Source: Altererythrobacter sp. H2 (GTDB taxonomy: Bacteria; Pseudomonadota; Alphaproteobacteria; Sphingomonadales; Sphingomonadaceae). From it: a stretch of DNA of 64,000 nt. The first letter of the stretch is position 1; each line of letters starts with the position of its first letter. The notes below the pieces were generated by a model. It did not search any database, was not told the origin of the DNA, and was given only the letters and a program-made list of their open reading frames with translations. Made by a program: the position numbers and the translations under genes. Of this stretch, positions 50,197-59,763 are shown piece by piece. The stretch spans positions 1,798,001 to 1,862,000 of the forward strand of contig NZ_CP141285.1 in NCBI RefSeq assembly GCF_035319885.1, read 5' to 3'.

Positions 50197-50411
50197 AAAC
50201 TTCCCAATAAATTCAAGTGGCTAGTGGGGCAACTGCGACCAAGCCCGTGCTCTTTGGAGCCTAATTTTCATTATAGGCTCCATATAGGCTCCACCTCCTC
50301 TGTTGGCGTGATTCGCTTCAAGCTATCCACAGATGTTGGTCGATAACCGCCAGTAAGAACCCTGGAGGCATTATTGGAGCGCGCTGAAGCGCCCATGTCC
50401 CCTACCCCACA

Positions 50412-50810
50412 TTGTCCTCGCGGTCCCAAATTGCTACGATTGGTCAATGGGAATGGGCATCGCGGAACATCGGCGATGTCGAGGTGGAAGTGCGCAGCGC
50501 GTCGGACAGCTTCGAGACCGGGCCACATAGCGGGCGCACGTCGGTCGGCAGCACCCGCGTGGTGCGCCCGGCCGTGATCGAAAGCGACCTGCGTCTGCAG
50601 CCGCACCACGGCTTCCTGCAATTGCCCAATGCCTTGCCAGTGGGGCGGATCAAGCTGACGCGGGAGCACATTGATGCGCGGGGACCAGCACGCCATCCTG
50701 CCTTTGTTCCGGCCCATATCAGCCGGATGCTGTGGAACCGTATGCCGAAGAAGGCTGACAGCGGCGCGGCCAAGGATGATCCCGCGACCACCCTGAAGGG
50801 GCCGGTCTGA
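50412..50810 (+). pseudogene. C-terminal remnant of a conjugative coupling protein (TraD-like)
   Basis: About 115 residues with family character: IGDVEVEVRSASDSFETGPH, TRVVRPAVIESDLRLQP, HHGFLQLPNALPVGRIKLTR, FVPAHISRMLWNRMP. This looks like the tail of a TraD/TraG-type coupling protein whose ATPase body is missing. Its stop overlaps the relaxase start (TGATG), the normal TraD-TraI arrangement. The similar sequence begins about 200 bases to the right of the tRNA fragment. Confidence 0.5.
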
Positions 50811-51274
50811 TGGTCGCCACCATCGGCGCGATCGGCAGTTCGGCAGCCGCCTCCAGCTACTATGAGGCCGACGATTACTACGCCGATGGTGGTATCTCCC
50901 CCAGCGAATGGCAGGGCGAAGGTGCCAAGGCCTTGTGTCTGTCGGGCGAGGTCAACCGCGAGACCTTCCGCGCCATCCTTGATGGCGCGCTGCCTCATCT
51001 GCGCCATGCCTATGTCCAGACCGCCCACGCAGCCCAAGGCCAGACCGCCGAGCGCGTCCTGATCCATGCAGACAGCCGCTCCGCCAATCTGGTCGATCAG
51101 AAGATGCTCTATGTCGCGCTGTCGCGCGCGAAGTCCGAAGCCATTGTCGTAACCGACGACAAGGCGCGGCTGATCCGCGCCATCCACGAACGCGCGGGCG
51201 AGAAGCAGACCGCCATGGAAGTCAGTGCTCCGGAAGCCGCGAAGACGAAGTCTCTGGGGGCTGGTCTCGGCTGA
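50810..51274 (+). pseudogene. Internally deleted MobF/TraI-type relaxase
   Basis: 154 residues in one open frame. The N-terminus MVATIGAIGSSAAASSYYEA, DDYYADGG is the relaxase start with its catalytic Tyr cluster. From about residue 62 the frame jumps to the C-terminal helicase (AYVQTAHAAQGQTAERVLIH, LYVALSRAKSEAIVVTDD). Full-length relaxases are near 1000 residues, so about 850 are missing and the reading frame was kept. No transfer activity is expected. Confidence 0.7.
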
Positions 51275-51493
51275 TCGCGTGATGCGTGACTACCGGGCCA
51301 TGGCATCCTTCGCCCCGCTGTTGGAATGAACTGCTCCTTGAGTGACAGGCCGTGCCGGGCGGGATCAACAGCCGGCCCGCTCCTTCGGGCTTCGCCCTCC
51401 CGTGTTGGCTGTTCCGCGTACCGCTGACCCGCCCGGCCATCCGGCCCGTCCCTTCATCCGCGTTCCCAACGACAGGACGAAGGATTTACAACC

Positions 51494-52372
51494 ATGGCCA
51501 CCAACGCAGCAGCCAGCATCTACGAAACCATCACCAACCAGATCATCGTCGCGCTGGAGCGTGGCACCGGCGATTACACCCTTCCCTGGCACCGCAGCAG
51601 TGCCCCGCTGACCCGGCCCGTCAATGCGGTCACCCGCAAGGCATATCGCGGCGTAAATGTCCTCGCCCTCTGGGCCAGCGCCGAGGCGCAGGAGTTCGGG
51701 CATGGCCTCTGGGCGACCTATCGCCAGTGGCAGTCACTAGGCGCGCAGGTCCGCAAGGGCGAGAAGGCCTCGCCCATCGTGTTCTACAAGGTTCTGGACA
51801 AGCCCGGGGACAGCGATGACGAGGCGCGCGAGGGCGCGGGCCGGATCTTCGCGCAAGGCTCGCATGTGTTCAACGTCGCGCAGGTCGAGGGCTATGCCTT
51901 GCCCGAGGTGCCGGACGCCGAGGCCTTTGATCCCATCCCCGATGTTGAGGCCTTCATCGCGGGCACGAAGGCAGCCATCCGCATTCAGGGAGAGAGCGCC
52001 CACTACACGCCCTCCACCGACACGATCACCATGCCTGACCGTGAGCGGTTCTTCACTACCACCACCGCCAGCGCCGAGCAGAACTGGTATGCCATCCTGC
52101 TCCACGAGCTGGTCCACTGGACCGGGGCCGATCACCGTCTCGCCCGCACCTTCGGCAAGCGCTTTGGCGACGAGGCCTATGCCATGGAAGAGCTGGTCGC
52201 GGAGCTTGGCTCAGCCTTCATGTGCTGCGATCTTGGCCTGTCGGTCACCCCGCGTCCGGATCATGCTTGCTACCTCGCCAGCTGGCTGAAAGTGCTCAAG
52301 GGCGACAACCGGGCGATCTTCACCGCCGCCAGCGCGGCGGCGAAGGCGGCGGAGTGGTTGGGGGAGGCATAG
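51494..52372 (+). CDS. ardC: ArdC-type antirestriction protein (copy 2)
   Basis: 292 residues. N-terminal DUF1738-type domain (IYETITNQIIVALERGTGDY, AYRGVNVLALW), zincin motif HELVHW and AMEELVAELGSAFM. It diverges clearly from the copy at 32308 in the middle region, so the two came from different elements. It lies after a GC-rich leader downstream of the broken relaxase gene, in keeping with plasmid origin, and 324 bases upstream of a type I restriction operon that ArdC proteins are known to oppose. Confidence 0.85.
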   Translation: MATNAAASIYETITNQIIVALERGTGDYTLPWHRSSAPLTRPVNAVTRKAYRGVNVLALWASAEAQEFGHGLWATYRQWQSLGAQVRKGEKASPIVFYKVLDKPGDSDDEAREGAGRIFAQGSHVFNVAQVEGYALPEVPDAEAFDPIPDVEAFIAGTKAAIRIQGESAHYTPSTDTITMPDRERFFTTTTASAEQNWYAILLHELVHWTGADHRLARTFGKRFGDEAYAMEELVAELGSAFMCCDLGLSVTPRPDHACYLASWLKVLKGDNRAIFTAASAAAKAAEWLGEA

Positions 52373-52459
52373 CGGTTCTTAGCGCAAACTCCCCAAGCCA
52401 CTGAAAACGAACAAAAGAGGCAACTTGCAAAGACATCCGAATGGCTTAAGGCCGATCTC

Positions 52460-52552
52460 GCAAGAGCAATTTGTCGCTCCGTGTTTGCGGCTTGAGGGGT
52501 GACCAACCTTGAACGCTTCAGGTAAAAGGCCGCGACAAATTGCGACTCTTGC
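52460..52552. repeat. Long imperfect inverted repeat upstream of hsdR
   Basis: Left arm GCAAGAG + CAATTTGTCGC (52460-52477), right arm GCGACAAATTG + CGA + CTCTTGC (52532-52552). All 18 bases pair, with a 3-base bulge and a 54-base loop. It is in the 324-base spacer between ardC and hsdR, which otherwise shows nothing. It could be a terminator/attenuator, an operator, or the ends of a small non-autonomous element. Confidence 0.65.
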
Positions 52553-52696
52553 ACCAGGATCGTGACGTGTTTCCCCTTCGCTTAAAGGCTGAACTGCCTT
52601 TGAGCGATCAAGCGGGCTGACATATCGAAAGACATTAAGCAGTGTACTGTCTCCGAATAGAAAGTCGCACGTGAACGAGCATCTCGGATTGGACCG

Positions 52697-55693
52697 ATGA
52701 CGACAGCCGAAAGTACCATTGAACGGGAACTGATTTCCAAGCTTGAAGAGCTCAAATACGAATATCGCCCAGATATCCGTGACCGGGCGGCGCTGGAGCA
52801 AAACTTTCGCCAGAAGTTCGAAGCCCTCAACCGTGTCCGCCTCACCGACACCGAATTTCAGCGTCTGCTGGAGAGCATCACCACACCCGACGTGTTCGCC
52901 GCCGCCAACATCCTGCGCGGGTACAGCAGCTTTGAGCGCGATGATGGCACACCGCTCAACTACACCTTGGTCAACATCAAGGATTGGTGCAAAAACACCT
53001 TCGAGGTGGTCAACCAGCTCCGCATCAACACGGATAACAGCCACCATCGCTATGACGTGATCCTGCTCATCAACGGCGTGCCTGCCGTGCAGATCGAGCT
53101 GAAGACGATGGCCGTCAGCCCCCGCCGCGCCATGCAGCAGATCGTCGATTACAAGACCGATCCGGGCAATGGATATGGCAAAACCCTGCTTTGCTTCATC
53201 CAGATTTTCGTCGTCAGCAACCGCACCGACACCTGGTATTTCGCCAACAACAACGCGCGCCAGTTCAGCTTCAATGCCGATGAGCGGTTCCTGCCGATCT
53301 ATCAGTTCGCCAGCGAGGATAACAAGAAGGTCACGCATCTCGACAGCTTTGCCGAGAAATTCCTGGCGAAGTGCACGCTTGGCCAGATGGTCAGCCGCTA
53401 CATGGTGCTGGTCGCCAGCGAGCAGAAGCTGATGATGATGCGGCCCTACCAAATCTATGCCGTAAAGGCGATTGTGGAGTGTATCCACCAGAACTGCGGT
53501 AACGGCTATGTCTGGCACACCACCGGCAGCGGGAAGACGCTGACATCCTTCAAGGCCTCTACCTTGCTCAAGGATAACGATGACATCGCCAAATGCCTGT
53601 TCGTCGTAGACCGGAAGGACCTTGACCGGCAGACGCGGGAGGAATTCAACCGCTTTCAGGAAGGCTGCGTTGAGGAAAACACCAACACCGAAACTTTGGT
53701 GCGCCGCCTGTTATCGGACGACCGGGCCGACAAGGTCATTGTCACCACCATCCAGAAGCTGGGCTTGGCGCTCGACGATACCAATCGCCGCCAGTTCAAC
53801 AAGACCCAGACCTACAAGGAACGGTTGGAGCCGCTGCGTGACGAGCGCATCGCGATCATTTTCGACGAATGCCACCGCTCGCAGTTCGGGGACAATCACA
53901 AGGCCATCAAGGAGTTCTTCCCCAAAGCCCAGCTTTTCGGGTTCACCGGCACGCCCATTTTTGAGCAGAACGCCAGCTATCAGCAGGTTGAGGGCGAACA
54001 GGGCAGCTATCGGACCACGGACGACCTGTTCCAGCGCAGCCTGCACCAATACACCATTACCCACGCCATTGAGGACCGCAACGTCCTGCGGTTCCACATC
54101 GACTACTATAAGCCTGAAGGGGAAAAGCTGCCCAAGCCCGGCGAGGCGTTGAAAAAAGAGAAGGTCATCGAAACGATCCTGGCCAAGCACAACGCCGCCA
54201 CCGCCAGCCGCAAATTCAATGCCGTGCTGGCCACCAGCTCGATCAACGATGCCATCGATTACTATGAAAAGTTCGCGAAGATTCAGGCGCAGCGCCAAGC
54301 TGCCGATCCAGAGTTTCAGCCCCTGAAAATTTCCTGCGTCTTTTCACCGCCCGCCGAAGGCAACAAGGACGTGCAGCAGATTCAGGAAGATCTGCCGCAG
54401 GAAAAGGCCGACAATGCCCAGGACCCGGAAGCCAAGAAGGCCGCGCTGAAGGCGATCATCAGCGATTACAACGACCGTTACGGCACCAATCACAAGATTG
54501 GCGAGTTCGACCTGTATTATCAGGACGTGCAAAAGCGCATCAAGGATCAGCAATTCCCCAATGCCGATTTGCCGCACAAGGGCGCGGAGAAGATCGACAT
54601 TGTCATCGTGGTGGACATGCTGCTGACCGGCTTTGATTCCAAGTTCCTGAACACGCTCTACGTGGACAAGAATCTGAAGCACCACGGGCTGATTCAGGCA
54701 TTTTCGCGCACCAACCGCGTGCTGAATGACACCAAGCCTTATGGCAACATCCTCGATTTCCGGCAGCAGCAGGCGGCGGTGGAAGAGGCGATTGCCCTTT
54801 TTTCCGGCGAGAAGATCGATAATCCCAAGCAAATCTGGCTGGTCGATCCCGCGCCCAAGGTGATCGAGAATCTGCAAAACGCCATGCAGACGCTGGGCGC
54901 GTTCATGGAATCGCAGGGTCTGTCCAACGCGCCGGAAGACGTGCCCAACTTGAAGGGCGATGCCGCGCGCGGGCAGTTCATTACCTTGTTCAAGGAAGTG
55001 CAGCGCCTGAAGACCCAGCTCGATCAATACACCGATCTGAGCGAGGAGCAGGCGGAAGCGATTGGCCAGGCTGTGCCGACCGATGCCTTGCAGGGCTTCC
55101 GCAGCATGTATCTGGAAACCGCCAAGCGGCTGAAGGAAAAGCAGGACAAACCCGGCGGCGCAGACGATCCGGTGGTGGAGCAGCTCGATTTTGAGTTCGT
55201 GCTCTTCGCCTCTGCCGTCATTGATTATGACTACATCATGGGGCTGATTGCCCGCTATACGCAGAACTTGCCCGGCAAGATGAAGATGAGCCGCGAGCAG
55301 CTAATTGGCCTGATCCAGTCCGATGCCAAGTTCATCGACGAGCGCGAGGATATTGCCGAGTATATTCGCGGCCTGTCCGCGGATCAGCCGCTGGACGAAA
55401 AGGAAATCCGGGCCGGTTACGAACGGTTCAAGGCCGCGAAGAAGGTGCAGGCGCTGACAGCGATTGCCGAGAAGCACCGGGTGGACGCGGCAGCGCTGCA
55501 AGCCTTTGTCGACGTCGTGCTGCGCCGCCGGATTTTCGATGGCGATGGTCTCAGCGATCTAATGGCCCCGCTGGAGCTTGGCTGGAAAGCGAGGACAGAG
55601 GCCGAACTGGCTCTGGTGGAAGACCTTGCCCCCTTGCTCCACAAGCTGGCCCAAGGCCGCGAGATTTCGGGGCTGAGCGCATATGAACAGTAA
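52697..55693 (+). CDS. hsdR: Type I restriction endonuclease subunit R
   Basis: 998 residues. N-terminal PD-(D/E)xK nuclease (YDVILLINGVPAVQIELK, about 115-135), SF2 motor with TTGSGKT near 275, DECHRSQFG near 391 and GFTGTPIF, then VVDMLLTGFDSKFLN and QAFSRTNRVL. The helical C-terminal domain binds HsdM. Complete. It translocates DNA and cuts it at a distance when the site is unmethylated. It overlaps hsdS by 11 bases in an operon R-S-prrC-M. Confidence 0.93.
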   Translation: MTTAESTIERELISKLEELKYEYRPDIRDRAALEQNFRQKFEALNRVRLTDTEFQRLLESITTPDVFAAANILRGYSSFERDDGTPLNYTLVNIKDWCKNTFEVVNQLRINTDNSHHRYDVILLINGVPAVQIELKTMAVSPRRAMQQIVDYKTDPGNGYGKTLLCFIQIFVVSNRTDTWYFANNNARQFSFNADERFLPIYQFASEDNKKVTHLDSFAEKFLAKCTLGQMVSRYMVLVASEQKLMMMRPYQIYAVKAIVECIHQNCGNGYVWHTTGSGKTLTSFKASTLLKDNDDIAKCLFVVDRKDLDRQTREEFNRFQEGCVEENTNTETLVRRLLSDDRADKVIVTTIQKLGLALDDTNRRQFNKTQTYKERLEPLRDERIAIIFDECHRSQFGDNHKAIKEFFPKAQLFGFTGTPIFEQNASYQQVEGEQGSYRTTDDLFQRSLHQYTITHAIEDRNVLRFHIDYYKPEGEKLPKPGEALKKEKVIETILAKHNAATASRKFNAVLATSSINDAIDYYEKFAKIQAQRQAADPEFQPLKISCVFSPPAEGNKDVQQIQEDLPQEKADNAQDPEAKKAALKAIISDYNDRYGTNHKIGEFDLYYQDVQKRIKDQQFPNADLPHKGAEKIDIVIVVDMLLTGFDSKFLNTLYVDKNLKHHGLIQAFSRTNRVLNDTKPYGNILDFRQQQAAVEEAIALFSGEKIDNPKQIWLVDPAPKVIENLQNAMQTLGAFMESQGLSNAPEDVPNLKGDAARGQFITLFKEVQRLKTQLDQYTDLSEEQAEAIGQAVPTDALQGFRSMYLETAKRLKEKQDKPGGADDPVVEQLDFEFVLFASAVIDYDYIMGLIARYTQNLPGKMKMSREQLIGLIQSDAKFIDEREDIAEYIRGLSADQPLDEKEIRAGYERFKAAKKVQALTAIAEKHRVDAAALQAFVDVVLRRRIFDGDGLSDLMAPLELGWKARTEAELALVEDLAPLLHKLAQGREISGLSAYEQ

Positions 55694-56909
55694 GGGCGCG
55701 GGCGCGGTGACGGGCGAGCAGGATCGGAAGGGCGGGTTTTTGCCGAAGCTGCGTTTTCCGGAATTCAGTGGTGATTGGAATCCAACGGAACTGACGCCCT
55801 ATCTGAAGGAACATAGCGAGCGTGTTCCTTCGTCAACAAGCGTACCGATTTACAGCTCTACCCGGTCTGGGCTTAAGCCCCAGAATGAGTATTTCGACGG
55901 GGTAAATCTGGCCAATGATGGCGAATATCGTATTGTCCCAGAGGGTTATTTCACCTTTCGACATATGAGCGACGACGGTACGTTCAAGTTCAATGTGAAT
56001 AACACGTCGAGTGCCATCGCCGTGAGCAAGGAGTATCCCGTTTTCACGGCAGTCGGCCTATCTGCTGAGTTCCTGCTGTATATTCTGAACAATAGCGCTG
56101 ATTTCGCTCGATTTGCATTGATGCAGAAAAAGGGCGGGACCAGAACAAGGCTATATTTAAGCACTCTGCGAACGTGGACGCCGTTGCTCCCCTCCATTGG
56201 CGAACAGAAGAAAATCGCCGATTGCCTGTCGTCTATCGATGCGCTGATTGCCGCCGAGGCGGAGAAGCTGGAGGCGCTGAAGGACCACAAAAAGGGCCTG
56301 ATGCAGCATCTTTTCCCCGCCCCCGGCGAAACCACCCCCCGCCTCCGCTTCCCCGAATTTCGGGACGCGGCAGATTGGCACGACAAGCCGCTCGATGCAG
56401 TTTGTGAAATGAAGGCTGGGAAGTTCGTGGCAGCAGCGGATATCTCTGAACAACCAAAAGATGGCCTCCACCCCTGTTATGGGGGGAATGGATTGCGTGG
56501 TTACACGCGGACGTACACTCATTCAGGACAGTTCTCGCTCATTGGCCGCCAGGGAGCGCTATGCGGCAACGTTAATTTTGTGATGGGTGAATTTCACGCT
56601 ACCGAACATGCCATTGTCACTAAGCCTAAAGCGGGGATTCTGGGCGACTGGCTCTATCACGCGCTTGTGCGTCTGAACTTGAATGATTTCGCTACTGGTC
56701 AGGCTCAGCCCGGCTTGTCGGTTGATGTGCTAGAAAAGGTTTTGTGTCCGACCCCTCGAGACGAGCATGAACAGCAGCTTATTGCTACGTGCATGTCCTC
56801 TGCTGATAGCGTGATCGCCGCACAAGCTGACAGGGTCGCGGCGCTAAGAGTCCACAAGAGTGGCCTGATGCAACAGTTTTTCCCATCTCAAGATAAGACC
56901 GAAGCATGA
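55683..56909 (+). CDS. hsdS: Type I restriction-modification specificity subunit S
   Basis: 408 residues with two target-recognition domains (about 20-175 and 225-385), each followed by a conserved helix (PSIGEQKKIADCLSSIDALI, AAEAEKLEALKDHKKGLMQ; then EHEQQLIATCMSSADSVIAA and RVAALRVHKSGLMQQFFP). The second TRD has lower GC and different composition, as expected for exchanged recognition domains. Start and stop overlap hsdR and the next gene. Confidence 0.92.
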   Translation: MNSKGAGAVTGEQDRKGGFLPKLRFPEFSGDWNPTELTPYLKEHSERVPSSTSVPIYSSTRSGLKPQNEYFDGVNLANDGEYRIVPEGYFTFRHMSDDGTFKFNVNNTSSAIAVSKEYPVFTAVGLSAEFLLYILNNSADFARFALMQKKGGTRTRLYLSTLRTWTPLLPSIGEQKKIADCLSSIDALIAAEAEKLEALKDHKKGLMQHLFPAPGETTPRLRFPEFRDAADWHDKPLDAVCEMKAGKFVAAADISEQPKDGLHPCYGGNGLRGYTRTYTHSGQFSLIGRQGALCGNVNFVMGEFHATEHAIVTKPKAGILGDWLYHALVRLNLNDFATGQAQPGLSVDVLEKVLCPTPRDEHEQQLIATCMSSADSVIAAQADRVAALRVHKSGLMQQFFPSQDKTEA

Positions 56910-58015
56910 GCCACCTAGACATCGCAACAGAAATTCGAGACGCAAAAGAACAAATTTTCGTGGTCTACGCGTTCAACGCCACAGGTAAGACGCGGCTATC
57001 CGTAGCCTACAAGGACGTCACTAAGGAGGAAAGCGGATCTCATACTGGCGTCTACTATAATGCCTATAGCGAAGATATTTTCATGTGGCAGAACGATTCG
57101 GCGAACGAGGGTGCCCCGATTCAACTAGACATTCGGAAAAGTAGCTTGAATAAATTTCACGCTTCGCTTTCCGAGGACGATATTCGTAATAAATTAAACA
57201 GATACAAACCAAGCTATCGGTTTGAGTTCATAAATTACGAAAATCCCGAGGATGGTATTCAATCTATACTGTTCTTTTATGAGGAGGCTGATCCTGACGA
57301 TCCAAATAGCATATCTAAGATTCCTATAAAAATTTCCAGAGGTGAAGAAAGAATTTTTATTTGGTGTTTCTTTCTTGCACTGTTTGAGGTTGAAGGTTGG
57401 GCGGACAGGCAATCATCCCACTTTTTCATAGATGATCCAGTTTCCAGCTTGGATGATCATAATATATTCATTACCGCCTCGACATTGTTTGATCTGATCG
57501 AAGAAAATTTCGAGAAGCGAAAGCTGATCATAACAACTCACCATATTGGTTTCTTTGCCATTCTGGCCGACTGGCTGACAAAAGGAGAGAAGGCTAGCAA
57601 GTTCAAGAAGCTAGCAAAGGTATGCATGTTGAGCGCGAAGGATGGAGAAATTTCTCTAGAAAAGAGCACCAATGACGTATTTCTATATCATTTGCGCCTA
57701 CTTCAACTGCTAGAGCAAGCACAAGCAAGCAATCAGGTGAAGGCCTTTCATTTTGCCTTGCTACGGCAAGCACTTGAAAACATTGCATCCTTCTTGGGGG
57801 TTGGCCAATTTGGATACGTGCTTCGACAAATTGGAATTGATGATGATGCGAAATTGGCCAACATCATAAATACCCTTTCTCACAAGAAAGTATATTATTT
57901 CGAGAGCGACGAGCTAAATCCGGACAATAGAGATATGTTCGATGAAGTCTTTAACAGGCTCAAGGAAAGGTACAATTTTGTCCTCCATGCACCCAAGCAG
58001 GTAGCCGTCCAATGA
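56906..58015 (+). CDS. prrC: PrrC-like anticodon-nuclease candidate embedded in the hsd operon
   Basis: 369 residues. ABC-type ATPase: Walker A AFNATGKT (22-29), signature-like SRGEE (144-148), Walker B FFIDDP (173-178) with SSLDD, and a switch His in TTHHIGFF. The C-terminal helical part has Arg287-xxx-Glu291 and, 35 residues later, His326 (INTLSH). That is the R-E-H arrangement of PrrC/RloC tRNA anticodon nucleases. PrrC is held silent by the type I complex and cuts tRNA-Lys when a phage disables restriction. Length agrees with PrrC (about 396). GC is visibly lower than in hsdR and hsdM. ATGA overlaps on both sides. Confidence 0.6.
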   Translation: MSHLDIATEIRDAKEQIFVVYAFNATGKTRLSVAYKDVTKEESGSHTGVYYNAYSEDIFMWQNDSANEGAPIQLDIRKSSLNKFHASLSEDDIRNKLNRYKPSYRFEFINYENPEDGIQSILFFYEEADPDDPNSISKIPIKISRGEERIFIWCFFLALFEVEGWADRQSSHFFIDDPVSSLDDHNIFITASTLFDLIEENFEKRKLIITTHHIGFFAILADWLTKGEKASKFKKLAKVCMLSAKDGEISLEKSTNDVFLYHLRLLQLLEQAQASNQVKAFHFALLRQALENIASFLGVGQFGYVLRQIGIDDDAKLANIINTLSHKKVYYFESDELNPDNRDMFDEVFNRLKERYNFVLHAPKQVAVQ

Positions 58016-59349
58016 CCGACCAAGACCAAAAGCAACTGGGAAGGACGCTTTGGACCATCGCCGACACATTGCGCGGGGCGATGAACGCGGATGACTTCCG
58101 CGATTATATGTTGGCGTTCCTGTTCCTGCGCTACCTGTCGGACAACTACGAAATAGCATCCGCGAAGGAACTGGGTTCGGACTATCCCAAGCTGAAATTC
58201 GAAGACAAGCGCACGCCTCTTTCGATCTGGTATGCGGAAAATCCCGAGGACACGGCAGCTTTTGAAAAGCAGATGCGCCGCAAGGTGCATTATGTCATCC
58301 GCCCGGAATATCTCTGGACCAGCATCGCGGAGCTTGCGCGGAAGCAAGACGTAGAGCTGCTCGACACCCTTCAGAAGGGGTTGGAGTATATCGAGACGGA
58401 ATCCTTCGCCAGCACGTTCCGGGGCCTGTTTTCGGAAATCAATTTGGCGTCGGACAAGCTCGGCAAGGTCTATGCCGAGCGCAATGCCACCCTATGCAAA
58501 ATCATTACCGAGATCGCCAAGGGGCTGAGGGAGTTTTCGACCGACAGCGATACGCTGGGCGATGCCTATGAATATCTGATTGGCCAGTTCGCCGCAGGCT
58601 CTGGCAAGAAGGCGGGGGAATTCTACACCCCGCAGTTCGTGTCTGACATCCTATCGCAGATCGTCACGCTGGACGGGCAGGAGCCAGCCACCGGCCCGCG
58701 CGTCCACATGGACAGCCTGATGGATTTCGCCTGCGGCTCGGGCTCGCTGCTGCTCAACGTGCGCCACCGGATGGGCACGCACGGGATCGGCAAGATTTTT
58801 GGGCAGGAAAAGAACATCACCACCTACAACCTGGCGCGCATGAATATGCTGCTGCACGGGGTGAAGGATACCGAGTTCGAGATTTTCCACGGCGACACGC
58901 TGACCAATGACTGGGACATCTTGCGCGAAACGAACCCGGCCAAGATGCCGCGTTTCGATGCCGTGGTCGCCAACCCGCCGTTCAGCTATCGCTGGGACCC
59001 AACTGAAGCGCTGGGTGAGGACGTGCGGTTCAAGAACTACGGCCTTGCGCCAAAGTCCGCCGCCGACTTTGCTTTTCTGTTGCATGGCTTCCACTACCTC
59101 AAGGCCGATGGCGTCATGGCCATCATCCTGCCCCATGGCGTGCTGTTCCGGGGCGGCAAGGAAGCTGAAATCCGCAGGAAGCTGCTCCAGGACGGCCATA
59201 TCGACACCGTCATCGGTCTGCCCGCCAACCTGTTCTATTCCACCGGCATCCCTGTGTGCATCCTGGTGCTGAAGAAGTGCAAGAAGCCTGATGACGTGCT
59301 GTTTGTCCCCCGTCAGCACCTATGGCACAGATTAGAGGTTGTGATTTAA
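58012..59349 (+). pseudogene. hsdM: Type I methyltransferase subunit M, 3' end lost to IS3
   Basis: About 431 native residues, then 14 residues read from the insertion sequence up to a stop. HsdM N-terminal helical domain, SAM motif I FACGSGSLLL near 243 and catalytic NPPFS near 322-326 are intact. The normal C-terminus (about 90 or more residues that contact HsdS and HsdR) is missing. The break is at 59304, right after KKPDDVLFV. Methylation, and with it assembly of the whole complex, is doubtful. Confidence 0.85.
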
Positions 59350-59388
59350 GGAGGATTTGGGCTTCGTCGTAGTGACGAAGGAACGAAG

Positions 59389-59763
59389 ATGAAGCCCAAA
59401 TCCTCAAAGCCCAAATTGCCTGCCGAGCAGGTGGTGAAGGACATCCGCCGCAAGACCCGTCGGCATTTCTCTGCTGAAGACAAGATCCGCATCGTGCTCG
59501 ATGGCCTACGCGGCGATGACTCCATTGCCGAGCTGTGCCGCCGTGAAGGGATCGCACAGAGCCTGTATTACACCTGGTCCAAGGAGTTCATGGAGGCCGG
59601 CAAGCGCAGGCTTGCTGGCGATACAGCCCGTGCTGCTACCACCGACGAGGTAAAGGATCTGCGCCGTGAAGCGCGCGATCTGAAGGAATGCGTGGCGGAC
59701 CTGACGCTGGAGAACCGTCTGCTCAAAAAAAGCATGATCGCGGATGGGGGAGACGACGAATGA
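59389..59763 (+). CDS. IS3-family transposase OrfA
   Basis: 124 residues with an HTH_Tnp_1 domain (FSAEDKIRIVLDGLRGDDSI, AELCRREGIAQSLYYTWSKE) and a C-terminal leucine-rich helix (LKECVADLTLENRLLKKSM). Its stop overlaps the OrfB start (ATGA). Confidence 0.88.
   Translation: MKPKSSKPKLPAEQVVKDIRRKTRRHFSAEDKIRIVLDGLRGDDSIAELCRREGIAQSLYYTWSKEFMEAGKRRLAGDTARAATTDEVKDLRREARDLKECVADLTLENRLLKKSMIADGGDDE

Noticed and set aside
52379-53518. A 379-residue frame antisense to hsdR
   Set aside because: Overlaps the conserved HsdR nuclease domain; no family features.
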